DNA of 37,312 bases, taken from assembly GCA_903850335.1 (NCBI GenBank), contig CAINLJ010000017.1:1-37312 (forward strand), written 5' to 3'. The notes below the pieces were generated by a model. That model was not told where the DNA came from, did not search any database, and was given only the letters and a program-made list of their open reading frames with translations. Position 1 is the first letter of the stretch, and every line of letters begins with the position of its first letter. The stretch comes from an uncultured Bacteroidia bacterium (lineage in GTDB: Bacteria; Bacteroidota; Bacteroidia; Bacteroidales; Prolixibacteraceae). The position numbers and the translations under genes were made by a program. Positions 1-9,100 of this stretch are shown piece by piece.

Positions 1-311
1 TCGTAAACTTTATGCCATGGTTTTAGAAAGGATCTCGAAACAAAATTCCACTGACTCAAGTCCGGGCTCCACCAATAGCCCCATTGGTTTGTCGAAAAAA
101 GATAGTAATCCCCTTTATAAGTGACAATTACCGGATCAGCTGTAGCCCTGTGTTTACCAACCTCCGTAAAATTTGGAATTGGACAATATCCGTAATCGAT
201 GTTCATCGGATTACAAAATGTTGTTTTTTGGGCATTAACAGGTGTTACAAACATTAGTAGTCCAAAAATTGCAAACAGCATCCCTTTAACAACTAAAACT
301 TTACTTTTCAT
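1..311 (-). CDS. GH43-like secreted glycosidase, N-terminal fragment
   Basis: This reading frame starts at the ATG complementary to 309-311 and leaves the window at base 1, so only about the first 103 codons are seen. Residues 1-28 form a typical signal peptide ending in NAQ, which predicts export. The mature part carries RATADPVIVTYKGDYYLFST. In five-bladed-propeller family 43 glycosidases an aspartate in such an ADPxxx context is the catalytic base, and it is followed by the usual YYLFST strand. It lies 44 bases after the third GH144 gene on the same strand, so it is probably the last visible gene of the PUL transcript. Family membership is inferred from the N-terminal blade only. The substrate cannot be told, and beta-xylosidase or arabinosidase labels would be guesses. 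Confidence 0.72.
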   Translation of the reverse strand, partial: MKSKVLVVKGMLFAIFGLLMFVTPVNAQKTTFCNPMNIDYGYCPIPNFTEVGKHRATADPVIVTYKGDYYLFSTNQWGYWWSPDLSQWNFVSRSFLKPWHKVY

Positions 312-355
312 CTTTTATTGTCATATTAATCCTCAAGATCTTATAATGGACTTAT

Positions 356-2536
356 TCATCGTTTTAATGTAAGTTCCTGAGTTTTTATTTCAAGTTTTTT
401 TAATCCATTTTGTATTTCCGGTGCCTGCATAAATAACTTCCATATCAAACCTGTCCGGTAGTTTTCAATCATTACTGCCATAGGAGCCTGATTGAGTCCC
501 ATGTAGATCTCTGAACACCAATTATTGGTCAGGTCAAAAGCATCTTTAAACCCATATTCTCCCCAAAGGAATTTACCATACTTAAAATAGTAATTTTTCA
601 GCGCCATCATCGACTCTTCAGGTAAATATGGGAAGGAGCTGATAGCACCTGTAGGGGCTAACTTACCGTGGTCCTGTGAGGGGACCGGTTCATCAGCAGA
701 ATAATGATATGGACCGTCACTTGCGGTAAGTCCCCAGCCATTCTCTCCATATCCCTTGTAATGTTTCGGATTCTGCAAACAGTATCTATAGTTTATTTTT
801 GCAATATTCTGATTATTAGCGAAATAGTTTGTATACTTATCGGTTATGGCATGCGGGTCATATCCCATATAGGAGTAGTGCGTAAAAAACAGAGGCCCGC
901 CGTTAGAGACACCAACATCAAGTTTAATTCCAAAATAGATATTTCCATTGGTGTACATTGACCCCTCAACGGTATTGCTCCACGCCGAACGGTATTTTTG
1001 CCCGGTACTATCCTGATTTGCCCAGCCGGAGTAATACATTGATGCAGGAACCGGATGTGAAGGTGAGGCAATTGCGAGAAGATATGTGACCATCACTTCA
1101 TTCCAACCGATTAAATTATGATTGATCACCCATCCCTGATCCGGTGACCAATGCCAAAACAGGAACTTGCTGTCGGGATAGTGTCTGAACCAGTCCCACT
1201 CTGCCTTTTCCCATATTGAAGTTATCCTGCTTCTGATCTTTTGCTCTGCAGAGTCATTACGTGAGAAATATTGCCTTGCTGCAAGCAACCCCTGCAGAAG
1301 GAATGAGGTCTCGACCAGGTCGGCACCATTATCCCGATGACCAAAAAACGGTACCACTTTACCAGTCGTGCCATCCATAAAATGAGGGTATACCCCATGA
1401 AAGGTTTCTGCCTTATTCAGGAAATTTGTAATTTTAAGAAACCTGAAAACTGATTCTTCTCTTGTGATAAATCCTCGTTCAGTACCGACGATGAGTGCCA
1501 TGATTCCAAAGCCGGAGGCACCTGTTGCAATCATATCCTGCCTGCCCGGAATATTTTCCCTGGCCATTCCACTGCCAGGTTCTGCCCCTTCCCAATAGTA
1601 CCTGAAGGCAGCCTCCTGGACCATCGTAAGTAACTCATTGTCTGACATAGGCCTTGTCGAAGCACTGGCGCAAGACGACAGCGCGGTTGATTTGTATTTA
1701 CTATTCAACAGGGAAATTTTATAATAGTATTTCTTTCCCGTTACTCCCGTAAAATCAGAGTATCTGTTAATATAAGGCTGTTGAATCCCAATCTGTTTGA
1801 ATTCCTTCCCATCTGCAGAACGATAAATCCCGACAAGATGGACGTTTTTATCAGTCACTTTTTCCCAGACAATGTCAGCATGCATCGCAAAACCTGTTAC
1901 TTTGGTTATTACCGGTAATGTGCTGATTGTATTGGAATCAGAAGGACTGAGGAGTTCGATATCATCCAAAAAAATTGTCTGCCTGGTGCTGTCCTCACTT
2001 TTCCCTTGTGAAAAGACAATGGCGATGAAATCTTCGGGCTTATCCGGATTAAAATTGGCAACTTTGGCCATTGACAGCATAACATGATGCCATCCAGTGG
2101 TTTCTATTTTGGGAATAAGAAGCAGACTGGAAAGGCTGCTGTCTCTTCTCATTAGCTGTACGGACGGCAACTCACCGCGTGATATTGCACCCGAATTACT
2201 CAAAATCCAGAAGGAGAGAAATTCCCCCTTCCTGAAATGATCCATTCCCCGTTTTTCCGGACGGTATATTACAGCCTTCCAGGTGCCCTTTGCGGAATTC
2301 TTATAGTTTAATACCAATGAGTTTCCCGGAGAATGAAATATTGTATCGCTTACAGGCAACTTCCCGTTGACGGTTTGAATGCCCGAACTTCCGGATGCAG
2401 TTGTTTTGCTGAAGAAATAGTCTCCAGTCATGGTACTGTTTGCAAAAAAACTGTAGGTATAATTGTATTCTCTTGCGACCGACATATACGAAAGCAACAA
2501 AAAACAACCCAGCAAAGCGTTTCTAACAATAATCAT
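356..2536 (-). CDS. GH144-type glucanase with N-terminal CBM-like and FN3-like modules
   Basis: The 726-residue protein is predicted to be secreted, with a signal peptide of about 1-21 (ending SVA). Residues ~25-200 look like a carbohydrate-binding beta-sandwich (GWHHVMLSMAKV and TIFLDDIELL are typical strands). Residues ~205-295 resemble a fibronectin-III module, and ~300-715 form the PF10091/GH144 (alpha/alpha)6 domain. Hallmarks seen are GASGFGIMAL, ADLVETSFLLQGLLAARQYF, GWNE, WGLTASD (D607) and MIENYRTGLIWKLFM. Characterised GH144 enzymes are endo-beta-1,2-glucanase from Chitinophaga pinensis and a sophorose-releasing exo-enzyme from Parabacteroides distasonis. The older 'glucoamylase' label for PF10091 is probably misleading here. 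The copy is odd in having N682 (LNQAP) where both neighbouring paralogues have Asp (IDQGP). It starts 24 bases after the preceding GH144 gene and is cotranscribed with it. Confidence 0.85.
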   Translation of the reverse strand: MIIVRNALLGCFLLLSYMSVAREYNYTYSFFANSTMTGDYFFSKTTASGSSGIQTVNGKLPVSDTIFHSPGNSLVLNYKNSAKGTWKAVIYRPEKRGMDHFRKGEFLSFWILSNSGAISRGELPSVQLMRRDSSLSSLLLIPKIETTGWHHVMLSMAKVANFNPDKPEDFIAIVFSQGKSEDSTRQTIFLDDIELLSPSDSNTISTLPVITKVTGFAMHADIVWEKVTDKNVHLVGIYRSADGKEFKQIGIQQPYINRYSDFTGVTGKKYYYKISLLNSKYKSTALSSCASASTRPMSDNELLTMVQEAAFRYYWEGAEPGSGMARENIPGRQDMIATGASGFGIMALIVGTERGFITREESVFRFLKITNFLNKAETFHGVYPHFMDGTTGKVVPFFGHRDNGADLVETSFLLQGLLAARQYFSRNDSAEQKIRSRITSIWEKAEWDWFRHYPDSKFLFWHWSPDQGWVINHNLIGWNEVMVTYLLAIASPSHPVPASMYYSGWANQDSTGQKYRSAWSNTVEGSMYTNGNIYFGIKLDVGVSNGGPLFFTHYSYMGYDPHAITDKYTNYFANNQNIAKINYRYCLQNPKHYKGYGENGWGLTASDGPYHYSADEPVPSQDHGKLAPTGAISSFPYLPEESMMALKNYYFKYGKFLWGEYGFKDAFDLTNNWCSEIYMGLNQAPMAVMIENYRTGLIWKLFMQAPEIQNGLKKLEIKTQELTLKR

Positions 2537-2560
2537 CAGTATTGAATCTTATGATTAATA

Positions 2561-3934
2561 TTATTCTTTTATTAACGGAGATTTAAAATCCAGCTTTTTT
2601 AATCCATTCTGAATTTCCGGGCAACTCATAAAAAGTTTCCATAATAACCCGGATCTGTAATTCTCGATCATCACAATTGCAGGACCTTGATCAATAGCGA
2701 GATATTGACTTGGAAACCAATTTTTCTCAATGGAGAATGCATCATAGAATCCGTATTTTCCCCAGATTTTGTCACCTAAATCATTATAAAAGTATTTCAA
2801 AGCTTCCATTGAATATTCAGGAGTATATGGAAAAGATGCAAGCGCGGCTGTAGGAGAGATAACTCCCAGATCGTTGGCAGAGTCTGGCAAATGAGCCGCA
2901 TATCCATTTATCGAATAGCTTGCCGTTAATCCCCAGCATTTTCTGCTGTATCCGGCAAACTTTTTTGGATTTTGCACACACCACTCATGATTTATCAGGG
3001 TTTGATTCTTGTTTTCTTCCCAATAATTGGCATACGAGTCCTTCAAACCACGTGGATCAAGGCCAAGGTAAGAATAATGCGCCCAAAAAAGAGGTCCGCC
3101 AGATTTCTCTGCATAATTATGATTTAAAGTGAGGGGAAATCCAAATTTCTGATGTTTCCCTTTTATAGCACCATTTCGTGCCCATCCCTTGTGATATATA
3201 GATGGATCAGCACCATTTGCAGGGGACGACACAGCAAGTATATAGGCAATTATGCACTCGTTGTACCCTGTAATTGGAAAGTTCATTTCCCATAAATATT
3301 CGGGAGACCAATGCCAGTAAAGGACATCCTTCCCATGGGTAAACCAGTTCCATTCAACACCTCGCCAAAGCGTATCTATATCTTTGCTTAATAATTTCTC
3401 CTGATTATTTCCGTTTATAAAATACTGGCGGGCAGTTAATAATCCCTGCATTAGATAGGCAGTTTCTACTATATCACCTCCATTATCCTTTCTCCCAAAG
3501 GGTTTTACTTTCCCTGTCTCTCCATAGATCCAGTGAGGCCATGCTCCATGAAATCTATCAGCCTTCGAAAGGTAATTTACAATGTGCCGAAGCCTCTCAA
3601 ATCCCTGATCCCGTGTAATAAACTTTCTCTCGATACCTGTCAGAATAGCCATAATTCCAAATCCTGAACCTCCTGTAGTGATTACTGATTTGTCGTTGAG
3701 CTGATAGATTCCATCAAGGTGTATCCTTTCACAGGCAAGTCCTGAAACAGGTTCAGCACCATCCCAAAAATACTGGAAGGTGTTATATTCAACTAGTGTA
3801 AGTAATGAATCGTCAGATATAACAGATTTACCAGTCACTTTTGTGCTCTTAATCCTATTATTTCCATCAAAAGGATACCAACTACAAAAAACCAATAAGC
3901 CTGCACAAATGAAATAGGGAATATAATTTTTCAT
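2561..3934 (-). CDS. GH144-type glucanase, minimal domain, probable lipoprotein
   Basis: At 457 residues this is the shortest of the three tandem paralogues, essentially a bare PF10091/GH144 domain (~40-450) behind a hydrophobic leader. The leader contains LLVFC, with C17 as a possible but non-canonical lipobox cysteine, so lipoprotein or periplasmic placement is uncertain. Conserved segments are TGGSGFGIMA, GGDIVETAYLMQGLLTARQYF, GYNE, WGLTAS and IDQGPAIVMIENYRSGLLWKLF. Two departures stand out. Y340 (TASY) replaces the Asp found in both neighbours (TASD), and C68 (GLACER) replaces an Arg (GLARER or GMAREN). The predicted role is cleavage of beta-1,2-glucan or its oligosaccharides, but the TASY change may alter mode or activity. 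It lies 34 bases after the upstream and 24 before the downstream GH144 gene. Confidence 0.84.
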   Translation of the reverse strand: MKNYIPYFICAGLLVFCSWYPFDGNNRIKSTKVTGKSVISDDSLLTLVEYNTFQYFWDGAEPVSGLACERIHLDGIYQLNDKSVITTGGSGFGIMAILTGIERKFITRDQGFERLRHIVNYLSKADRFHGAWPHWIYGETGKVKPFGRKDNGGDIVETAYLMQGLLTARQYFINGNNQEKLLSKDIDTLWRGVEWNWFTHGKDVLYWHWSPEYLWEMNFPITGYNECIIAYILAVSSPANGADPSIYHKGWARNGAIKGKHQKFGFPLTLNHNYAEKSGGPLFWAHYSYLGLDPRGLKDSYANYWEENKNQTLINHEWCVQNPKKFAGYSRKCWGLTASYSINGYAAHLPDSANDLGVISPTAALASFPYTPEYSMEALKYFYNDLGDKIWGKYGFYDAFSIEKNWFPSQYLAIDQGPAIVMIENYRSGLLWKLFMSCPEIQNGLKKLDFKSPLIKE

Positions 3935-3968
3935 AGTTTAAATATTTAAAAATATTAAAGCTTAAAAC

Positions 3969-5627
3969 TTACAAATCAGGGCTCTGAAAACCAAGATTTT
4001 TCATTCCAATTTTTACTTCCGGGCAACTCATGAATAAATTCCACAACAAGCCGGAGCGGTAATTTTCAATCATCCCTATTTGGGGACCCTGGTCAATAGC
4101 CAGAAAAGAGTCTGCAACCCAAAAACTATCTAAATTAAATGCATCCGTAAAGCCGTACTGGCCCCAAATCTTATCCCCCAATTTATAGTAGAAGAAGGAT
4201 AAAGCCTGAAGCGATTCGGCAGGTGAAAACGGCAGTGACGAGATAGCTGCAGTCGGTGCAATAACGCCAACATCGTTCGTAGGGGAACTGGCAGTATATC
4301 CGTTTTCGATATCACTTGCGGTAAGTCCCCAGCACACATTGCTGTATCCATAGAATTTTCGGGGATTTGCCTTGCAATATTCTAAATTTATTTTTGTATG
4401 GTTCACGACCTGAGTCCAGTAATTTGCATAAGCATCGGACAACCCATGTGGATTAATTCCAAGAAATGAATATTCCTCAAAAAACAGCGGACCACCATAG
4501 GCATCACCCAAAGGAAGTTGATAATTATAATAAGTGCCATTATTTTTCATGGCTCCATTCCTTGCAAAACCATTGTCATAAACGACTTTTGCAATCGGAT
4601 GAGTATTTGAAGAGGCAGCCAGAACATAGGTGATCAGGCATTCGTTCCAACCCTGTATTGGCATATTCATGACCCAGTTTTTTGTTGGACTCCAGTGCCA
4701 GTAAAGCTTGTTGCTTCCATCCTTGTTAAAGAAATCCCATTCAACGGAATTCCATAGTCCATTTATGTCAGATCTTAACGCCGTTTCATCAGTGCTTGTC
4801 CCATCAAAGTACTGTCTAAGTGTCAATAACCCCATCATCAGATAGGAAGTTTCAACGAGGTCTGCACCATCGTCATTGGCTGAGAACGGGATAACTACAC
4901 CCGTGGAGCCGTTAAGCCAGTGAGGGAATGCACCATGAAAATGCTGCGCTTTGTTTTTAAGAAAGTCAACAATCTTTTGGGCACGGATTAATCCATCACT
5001 TCTCGATATAAAGCTTCTGCTTATAGCCACTGGAATACTCATCAAACCAAAACCCGACCCTCCGGCAGTCACAATATCACCCGAAGAATTACGTTCACGT
5101 GCCAATCCTGAGATTGGATGCCCGAAGTCCCAAAAGTATTTGAATGTTTGTTTTTGAACCAGGGTTAATAAAGCATCACTCGAAATTGTCGTGAATTTAT
5201 CTGTTGAATCAATTCCCGTTTTAAAATTTATTGAGAATGGAGTTTGATTATACCCTCCCGCTTTGGACTTTAAAGAGCTTGAAACATTCAGTCTGTAATC
5301 TGATAAAAATCGAAGTGAGGACGCTGGTTTTATGGAGATTAAACTGTCCTTTTTCGAAAAATCCAGGCTAAGCGGAATATTTGCAGCGTTTTTATCTGTT
5401 AATGTTATTACGGACTGGGCAGACAATTGGTCAACAGGGGTCGAAAACTGAACTTTAAACACAGGAATGGCGTTTATCCCTTTGTAGTCGAAGCCTGAAA
5501 ACCCATCATTAACCAGGATCGATGTATAGCTGAATGAAAGATTAACCGGAACTGTCCCACCTGATTTATCCTTTTTGCAACTCCAAACCAAAAAAAGCAA
5601 CAAAACTGGTAATAGTATTTTTAACAT
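3969..5627 (-). CDS. GH144-type glucanase lipoprotein with Ig-like (Big_5) N-terminal domain
   Basis: The 552-residue protein begins with a clear lipoprotein signal (FLVWSCKKDKSGG, lipobox Cys at about residue 16). Acidic residues right after Cys, the usual surface-export signal, are lacking, so periplasmic or surface placement is open. Residues ~28-140 look like a Big_5-type Ig fold (PVFKVQFSTPVD, LSLDFSKKDSLISIKP and YRLNVSSSLKSKAG are typical strands). GH144 follows at ~150-545. Of the three paralogues this one keeps every shared motif: GLARER, ADLVETSYLMMGLLTLRQYF, GWNE, WGLTASD (D439) and IDQGP (D512). It is therefore the safest candidate for an active endo-beta-1,2-glucanase. It is the first enzyme gene after the surface-binding genes and is separated from them by 139 bases containing a strong hairpin. 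Confidence 0.86.
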   Translation of the reverse strand: MLKILLPVLLLFLVWSCKKDKSGGTVPVNLSFSYTSILVNDGFSGFDYKGINAIPVFKVQFSTPVDQLSAQSVITLTDKNAANIPLSLDFSKKDSLISIKPASSLRFLSDYRLNVSSSLKSKAGGYNQTPFSINFKTGIDSTDKFTTISSDALLTLVQKQTFKYFWDFGHPISGLARERNSSGDIVTAGGSGFGLMSIPVAISRSFISRSDGLIRAQKIVDFLKNKAQHFHGAFPHWLNGSTGVVIPFSANDDGADLVETSYLMMGLLTLRQYFDGTSTDETALRSDINGLWNSVEWDFFNKDGSNKLYWHWSPTKNWVMNMPIQGWNECLITYVLAASSNTHPIAKVVYDNGFARNGAMKNNGTYYNYQLPLGDAYGGPLFFEEYSFLGINPHGLSDAYANYWTQVVNHTKINLEYCKANPRKFYGYSNVCWGLTASDIENGYTASSPTNDVGVIAPTAAISSLPFSPAESLQALSFFYYKLGDKIWGQYGFTDAFNLDSFWVADSFLAIDQGPQIGMIENYRSGLLWNLFMSCPEVKIGMKNLGFQSPDL

Positions 5628-5667
5628 TCTTTGGTTTTGAATTCGTTAGCCTTTATCAAGCTTTTTA

Positions 5668-5699
5668 AAGGTTGCCCGAAAGAAAATCCGGGCAACCTT
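5668..5699 (-). terminator. Strong hairpin between surface-protein and enzyme genes of the PUL
   Basis: The arms AAGGTTGCCCG (5668-5678) and CGGGCAACCTT (5689-5699) are perfectly complementary over 11 bp with a 10-base loop. On the transcribed minus strand the stem is followed by TTTAAAAAG rather than a clean U-run. A leaky terminator or an mRNA-stabilising element protecting the susCD/LamG message fits better than a full stop, because no promoter is visible before the enzyme genes. A second short palindrome, ATCCTGATAATCAGGAT (5749-5765), sits next to the LamG stop codon. Confidence 0.6.
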
Positions 5700-5766
5700 G
5701 TAATGAGCAATTCAGGCAATTTTTAACTAACAAAAACACTTCAATCACATCCTGATAATCAGGATA

Positions 5767-7515
5767 TTATTTTTCATCGTTCCAAATGGTTTGAACTTCA
5801 GCCTGGGTAAGCGCTTTGTTGAAAATACGAAGTTCATCAATCAGACTCAGGTCTGAAAGGTGACCCCAGTCAATAAAGTTAGGAGCACCGGAACCAATTG
5901 TCAGTGATGTACAGCCTGTCCAGTCTATTCCCCCTGTAAAAGTGGAAGCTGGACGAGTCAGTTCGCCATTGATATAAATACTGCTTTCAGTATCCGATAC
6001 AGTAATAGCAACGTGGGTCCATTCGCCTAGGGCCGGATCGATAAGACCACCATCATTCCAGCTTTCACTGGCTCCAAATCCAACATTTGATTTATATCGC
6101 TGAGATGTGCCGGAGGCTTCTCTGAAAATTCGTATACCCTTTGTTCTGCTTGCATCAAAGTTTGCTGCTCCTGAAGGGCTAATGCAAATTATTCCGGCTC
6201 TGTCCGGGGTTGCATTAACTTTGGTCCAGAATACGGCACTAAACTGGGATGTTTTAACCAGGTTGGTTGTTGGGAAAGTGATGTAAGAATCTGTAGCACC
6301 GGCATATGCCTGACCCTTCTTGCCTGCTGCAAAATCAGGTGATCCAACCTTTGCCGCTGCAGTATTTGAATTTAATTCCTTGTAGTTATCTTCAAAAGGC
6401 ATATAAAATACCTCTCCGCTATATTTTGGGGTATAGGGGGAGTCGTACTGAATAATTGCCTGAATGTCTGATGGATTTAAAGCACGGTTAAATATCCGGA
6501 GTTCATCAATGAAGCTGTTGTCTGACAAATGTCCCCAGTCTTTAAAATTAGGAGCACCTGAACCAATAGAAAGCGCGTCAACTCCTGTCCAGTCGATTCC
6601 TGAAAATGCTCCACGGCTCACGGCTACACCGTTTAAATAAACTACGCATTCTGATCCTGAAATAGTAAAGGCGACATGCACCCACTGGCCAGTCTGTTTA
6701 ATACTTGCTGCAGCTCCTCCGTCAAACCAGCTTTCGGAGCCACCACTACCCGCATTAAGTTTAATCGTCTGACCATTAGCTGATGCCTCACGGAATAATC
6801 TGAATCCTTTTGTCCTGCTCGCGTCAAAATTGGCAGCTCCGGAAGGACTCATTACAAGAATACCAGCCCTGTCGGGTGTTGCATTTAATTTGTACCAGAA
6901 TGCTGCACTAAACTCGGCATTCTTTAAACTGGCCGCTGGAAAAGTAATATAGGAATCAGTAGCTCCGGCGTAGGAGTTTAAACCTTTCAGAGCCTGTCCT
7001 GCAAAACCTGGAACTCCAACCTTGGTCGCATCAACGAAGCTTACTTTTTCGCCATAATCGCCATCAAAAGGCATATAAAAAATTTCACCCGAAAATACAG
7101 GGACATAAGGTGGTTTTTTCTCAAAGTTGATCACCTTATTAGTCACTTTACCCGAAAGGTCGGTAGCCTTAATTGTCAGGATATGAGCTCCGTTTGAGAC
7201 TTTATCATAGAGATATGATTTTACTGCTCGTCTGTAATCCTTAAAACTACTGTAACTTGTCAGTTCAGTTCCATCCATGATAACGGAAACGGATTTTAGT
7301 TCGATATCATCAGTTACCACAAACTGGATATTGACAGAAGCAAGTAGTGTAGGTACTTGTATCTTTTGACCTTCAGCCGGATAGCTGACAACTACTACAG
7401 GAGCCGCCTGATCTGCACCCGGTGCGACATATGCAATTGGATCAATCCCTTTATTGCAGGAGATTAACATTGCAATACCTATTAAAAAAGCTAATATATA
7501 CTTTGTCGTTTTCAT
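5767..7515 (-). CDS. Surface lipoprotein with two LamG-like domains (probable surface glycan-binding protein)
   Basis: The 582-residue protein has a classical lipoprotein signal (LIGIAMLISCNKG, lipid-bearing C20). Residues ~38-132 look like an Ig-type domain. Two LamG/concanavalin-A-like domains follow at ~139-350 and ~360-580. The two are near copies: both contain AGATDSYITFP, ATPDRAGI, SPSGAANFDASRTKG, SIGSGAPNF or TIGSGAPNF, DWGHLSD and IDELRIFN. It occupies the place after susD where SusE/F-like surface glycan-binding proteins are usual. The inferred role is therefore holding the glycan at the cell surface for SusCD. LamG domains can also be catalytic in some glycosidase families, but no catalytic motif is evident here. 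It lies 31 bases after susD on the same transcript. Confidence 0.82.
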   Translation of the reverse strand: MKTTKYILAFLIGIAMLISCNKGIDPIAYVAPGADQAAPVVVVSYPAEGQKIQVPTLLASVNIQFVVTDDIELKSVSVIMDGTELTSYSSFKDYRRAVKSYLYDKVSNGAHILTIKATDLSGKVTNKVINFEKKPPYVPVFSGEIFYMPFDGDYGEKVSFVDATKVGVPGFAGQALKGLNSYAGATDSYITFPAASLKNAEFSAAFWYKLNATPDRAGILVMSPSGAANFDASRTKGFRLFREASANGQTIKLNAGSGGSESWFDGGAAASIKQTGQWVHVAFTISGSECVVYLNGVAVSRGAFSGIDWTGVDALSIGSGAPNFKDWGHLSDNSFIDELRIFNRALNPSDIQAIIQYDSPYTPKYSGEVFYMPFEDNYKELNSNTAAAKVGSPDFAAGKKGQAYAGATDSYITFPTTNLVKTSQFSAVFWTKVNATPDRAGIICISPSGAANFDASRTKGIRIFREASGTSQRYKSNVGFGASESWNDGGLIDPALGEWTHVAITVSDTESSIYINGELTRPASTFTGGIDWTGCTSLTIGSGAPNFIDWGHLSDLSLIDELRIFNKALTQAEVQTIWNDEK

Positions 7516-7546
7516 TTTCTTTTCTTTTAATGATCAGTATTTAGGA

Positions 7547-9079
7547 TTATTTACCTTTTAGAGCAGGTAACTGGTCAATCTGAGCCTGTGGATAAGGAAG
7601 GAATGCCTTGTCCATAGTGAAAGTTCTTCCCTCATAACTCAACTCAGCAGTATTTCCAAGCCTGACCATATCCCAGAAACGGATTCCCCATTCCATGGCA
7701 AGCTCAGCGTATTTCTCATCCATAACAGCTTGTGTATTGACACCTGAAACAGATGGTAAACCAGCCCTGTTCCTCACCAGATTAACGGCTTGGTCAGCAG
7801 TTCCTGCAGAACCTGAAGCTCCATGTGTAAGTGCTTCAGCATACATTAGTAAAATTTCGGGATACCTGATAATTGTAAAGTTTTTATTGGTTCCATAGCC
7901 CGTGCGGCCTGGAGTAAGCTGATCGGAAGGCAGATATTGTTTACCGCTCATAAATAGATAACGCGGAAAATCATTAAACTTATCACCGGACCTTGTCGTA
8001 TTTGTTATCCAGGCTGGTAAATTGGCGTATTTTGAATCTTTTTTAAGTTCAGCGATCCCACGGTTTGTGAAAATAACACTGGTTTCAAGACGGACGGTTT
8101 CACCCCTGTCCAACATAAATTTGATATATTTCATGCTCGGCTCCCAAAAACCCCAGCCTCCGGATGCTCCGGTAACCTTCGGGGTCCAGTCGCCAGGACC
8201 AAAAAAGTCCCAGAGATATCCTTTTACATCACCCGAACCCAATCCAAAATCGGAATACTGCCACTCTAACAGGTTTTCACTGTTTAACTTACCCTTGATC
8301 TTGAACAGGTTATAATAATCACTTTCAAGAGTGAATTTTCCTGAACTGATGATCTGACCGGAAGCATCAGCAACAACCTGATAATTTTTAAGTTCAAGGT
8401 TTGCTATTGCTTTCAATGCAAGAGCAGCATATTTAGTAACTCCACCACGGATATCTGCACGTTGATTAGGATTCATGTCAGGAAGTAATGGAATTGCTTC
8501 ATCCATTTGAGCCGAAATATGTTTCATTACTTCATCTTTGGTAGACAGTTTGGCTACAAGTAATCCGGATGGATCAGAACTTGTCGGGATGAAAATTGAG
8601 CCCCATACTCTTGACAGGATAAGAAGCGACCATGCCCTGAAAACTTTTGCTTCTGCAATATATTGGTCACCAAGAGCCTTATTTGGAGCACTTTTCTGGT
8701 ACAGAGCAGTTTGTTCCATTGCTGAATGGGCAACAAAAACATTGTGATAGAAGTTCTGCCATACCGAATTGATCATCCAGTAACCATTGTCATATTTATA
8801 GGCATCAGTATCCGCGTAGGGTTGCTGATCTCCCAGACCACCAGGATTAACATCATCACCGCGGACAGCAATCAGCGGGTAATTTTCCCAGTAAAGATCA
8901 TACATCACTGAATACAAACCCTTCAGTGGCAGGTCCATGTTGCTCGATATCGTGTAATCCGTTTGTGCGGTAAACGACTTATTTTCTGCCAGATCATCTA
9001 ATCTTTTTTGGCACGACGTGGCTCCCAGTAATGCAATTACGAATAAAGCCAGTTTTGTATATTTGAGTATCAGTTTCAT
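7547..9079 (-). CDS. SusD/RagB-family glycan-binding outer-membrane lipoprotein
   Basis: The 510-residue protein has a lipoprotein signal (FVIALLGATSCQKRLDD, C23). It shows the SusD family layout: an N-terminal SusD-like region with an AKVFRAWSLLILSRVWG helix, ALKAIANLELKNY TPR-like helices, and the C-terminal RagB/SusD domain (RYPEILLMYAEAL, AVNLVRNRAGLP, ELAMEWGIRFWDMVRLG). SusD proteins sit on the outer face of the SusC transporter, bind oligosaccharide and act as a lid. The gene follows susC by 21 bases, which is the canonical order. The ligand cannot be read from the sequence, but the GH144 genes in the same unit suggest beta-1,2-gluco-oligosaccharides. The length is normal for the family. 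Confidence 0.95.
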   Translation of the reverse strand: MKLILKYTKLALFVIALLGATSCQKRLDDLAENKSFTAQTDYTISSNMDLPLKGLYSVMYDLYWENYPLIAVRGDDVNPGGLGDQQPYADTDAYKYDNGYWMINSVWQNFYHNVFVAHSAMEQTALYQKSAPNKALGDQYIAEAKVFRAWSLLILSRVWGSIFIPTSSDPSGLLVAKLSTKDEVMKHISAQMDEAIPLLPDMNPNQRADIRGGVTKYAALALKAIANLELKNYQVVADASGQIISSGKFTLESDYYNLFKIKGKLNSENLLEWQYSDFGLGSGDVKGYLWDFFGPGDWTPKVTGASGGWGFWEPSMKYIKFMLDRGETVRLETSVIFTNRGIAELKKDSKYANLPAWITNTTRSGDKFNDFPRYLFMSGKQYLPSDQLTPGRTGYGTNKNFTIIRYPEILLMYAEALTHGASGSAGTADQAVNLVRNRAGLPSVSGVNTQAVMDEKYAELAMEWGIRFWDMVRLGNTAELSYEGRTFTMDKAFLPYPQAQIDQLPALKGK

Positions 9080-9100
9080 AATAATAACTTTTTTAACAGA

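Noticed and set aside
356-5627. 'Glucoamylase' as function for the three PF10091 proteins
   Set aside because: This is a legacy domain name. Characterised bacterial members close to this build act on beta-1,2-glucan, and there is no alpha-glucan context here.
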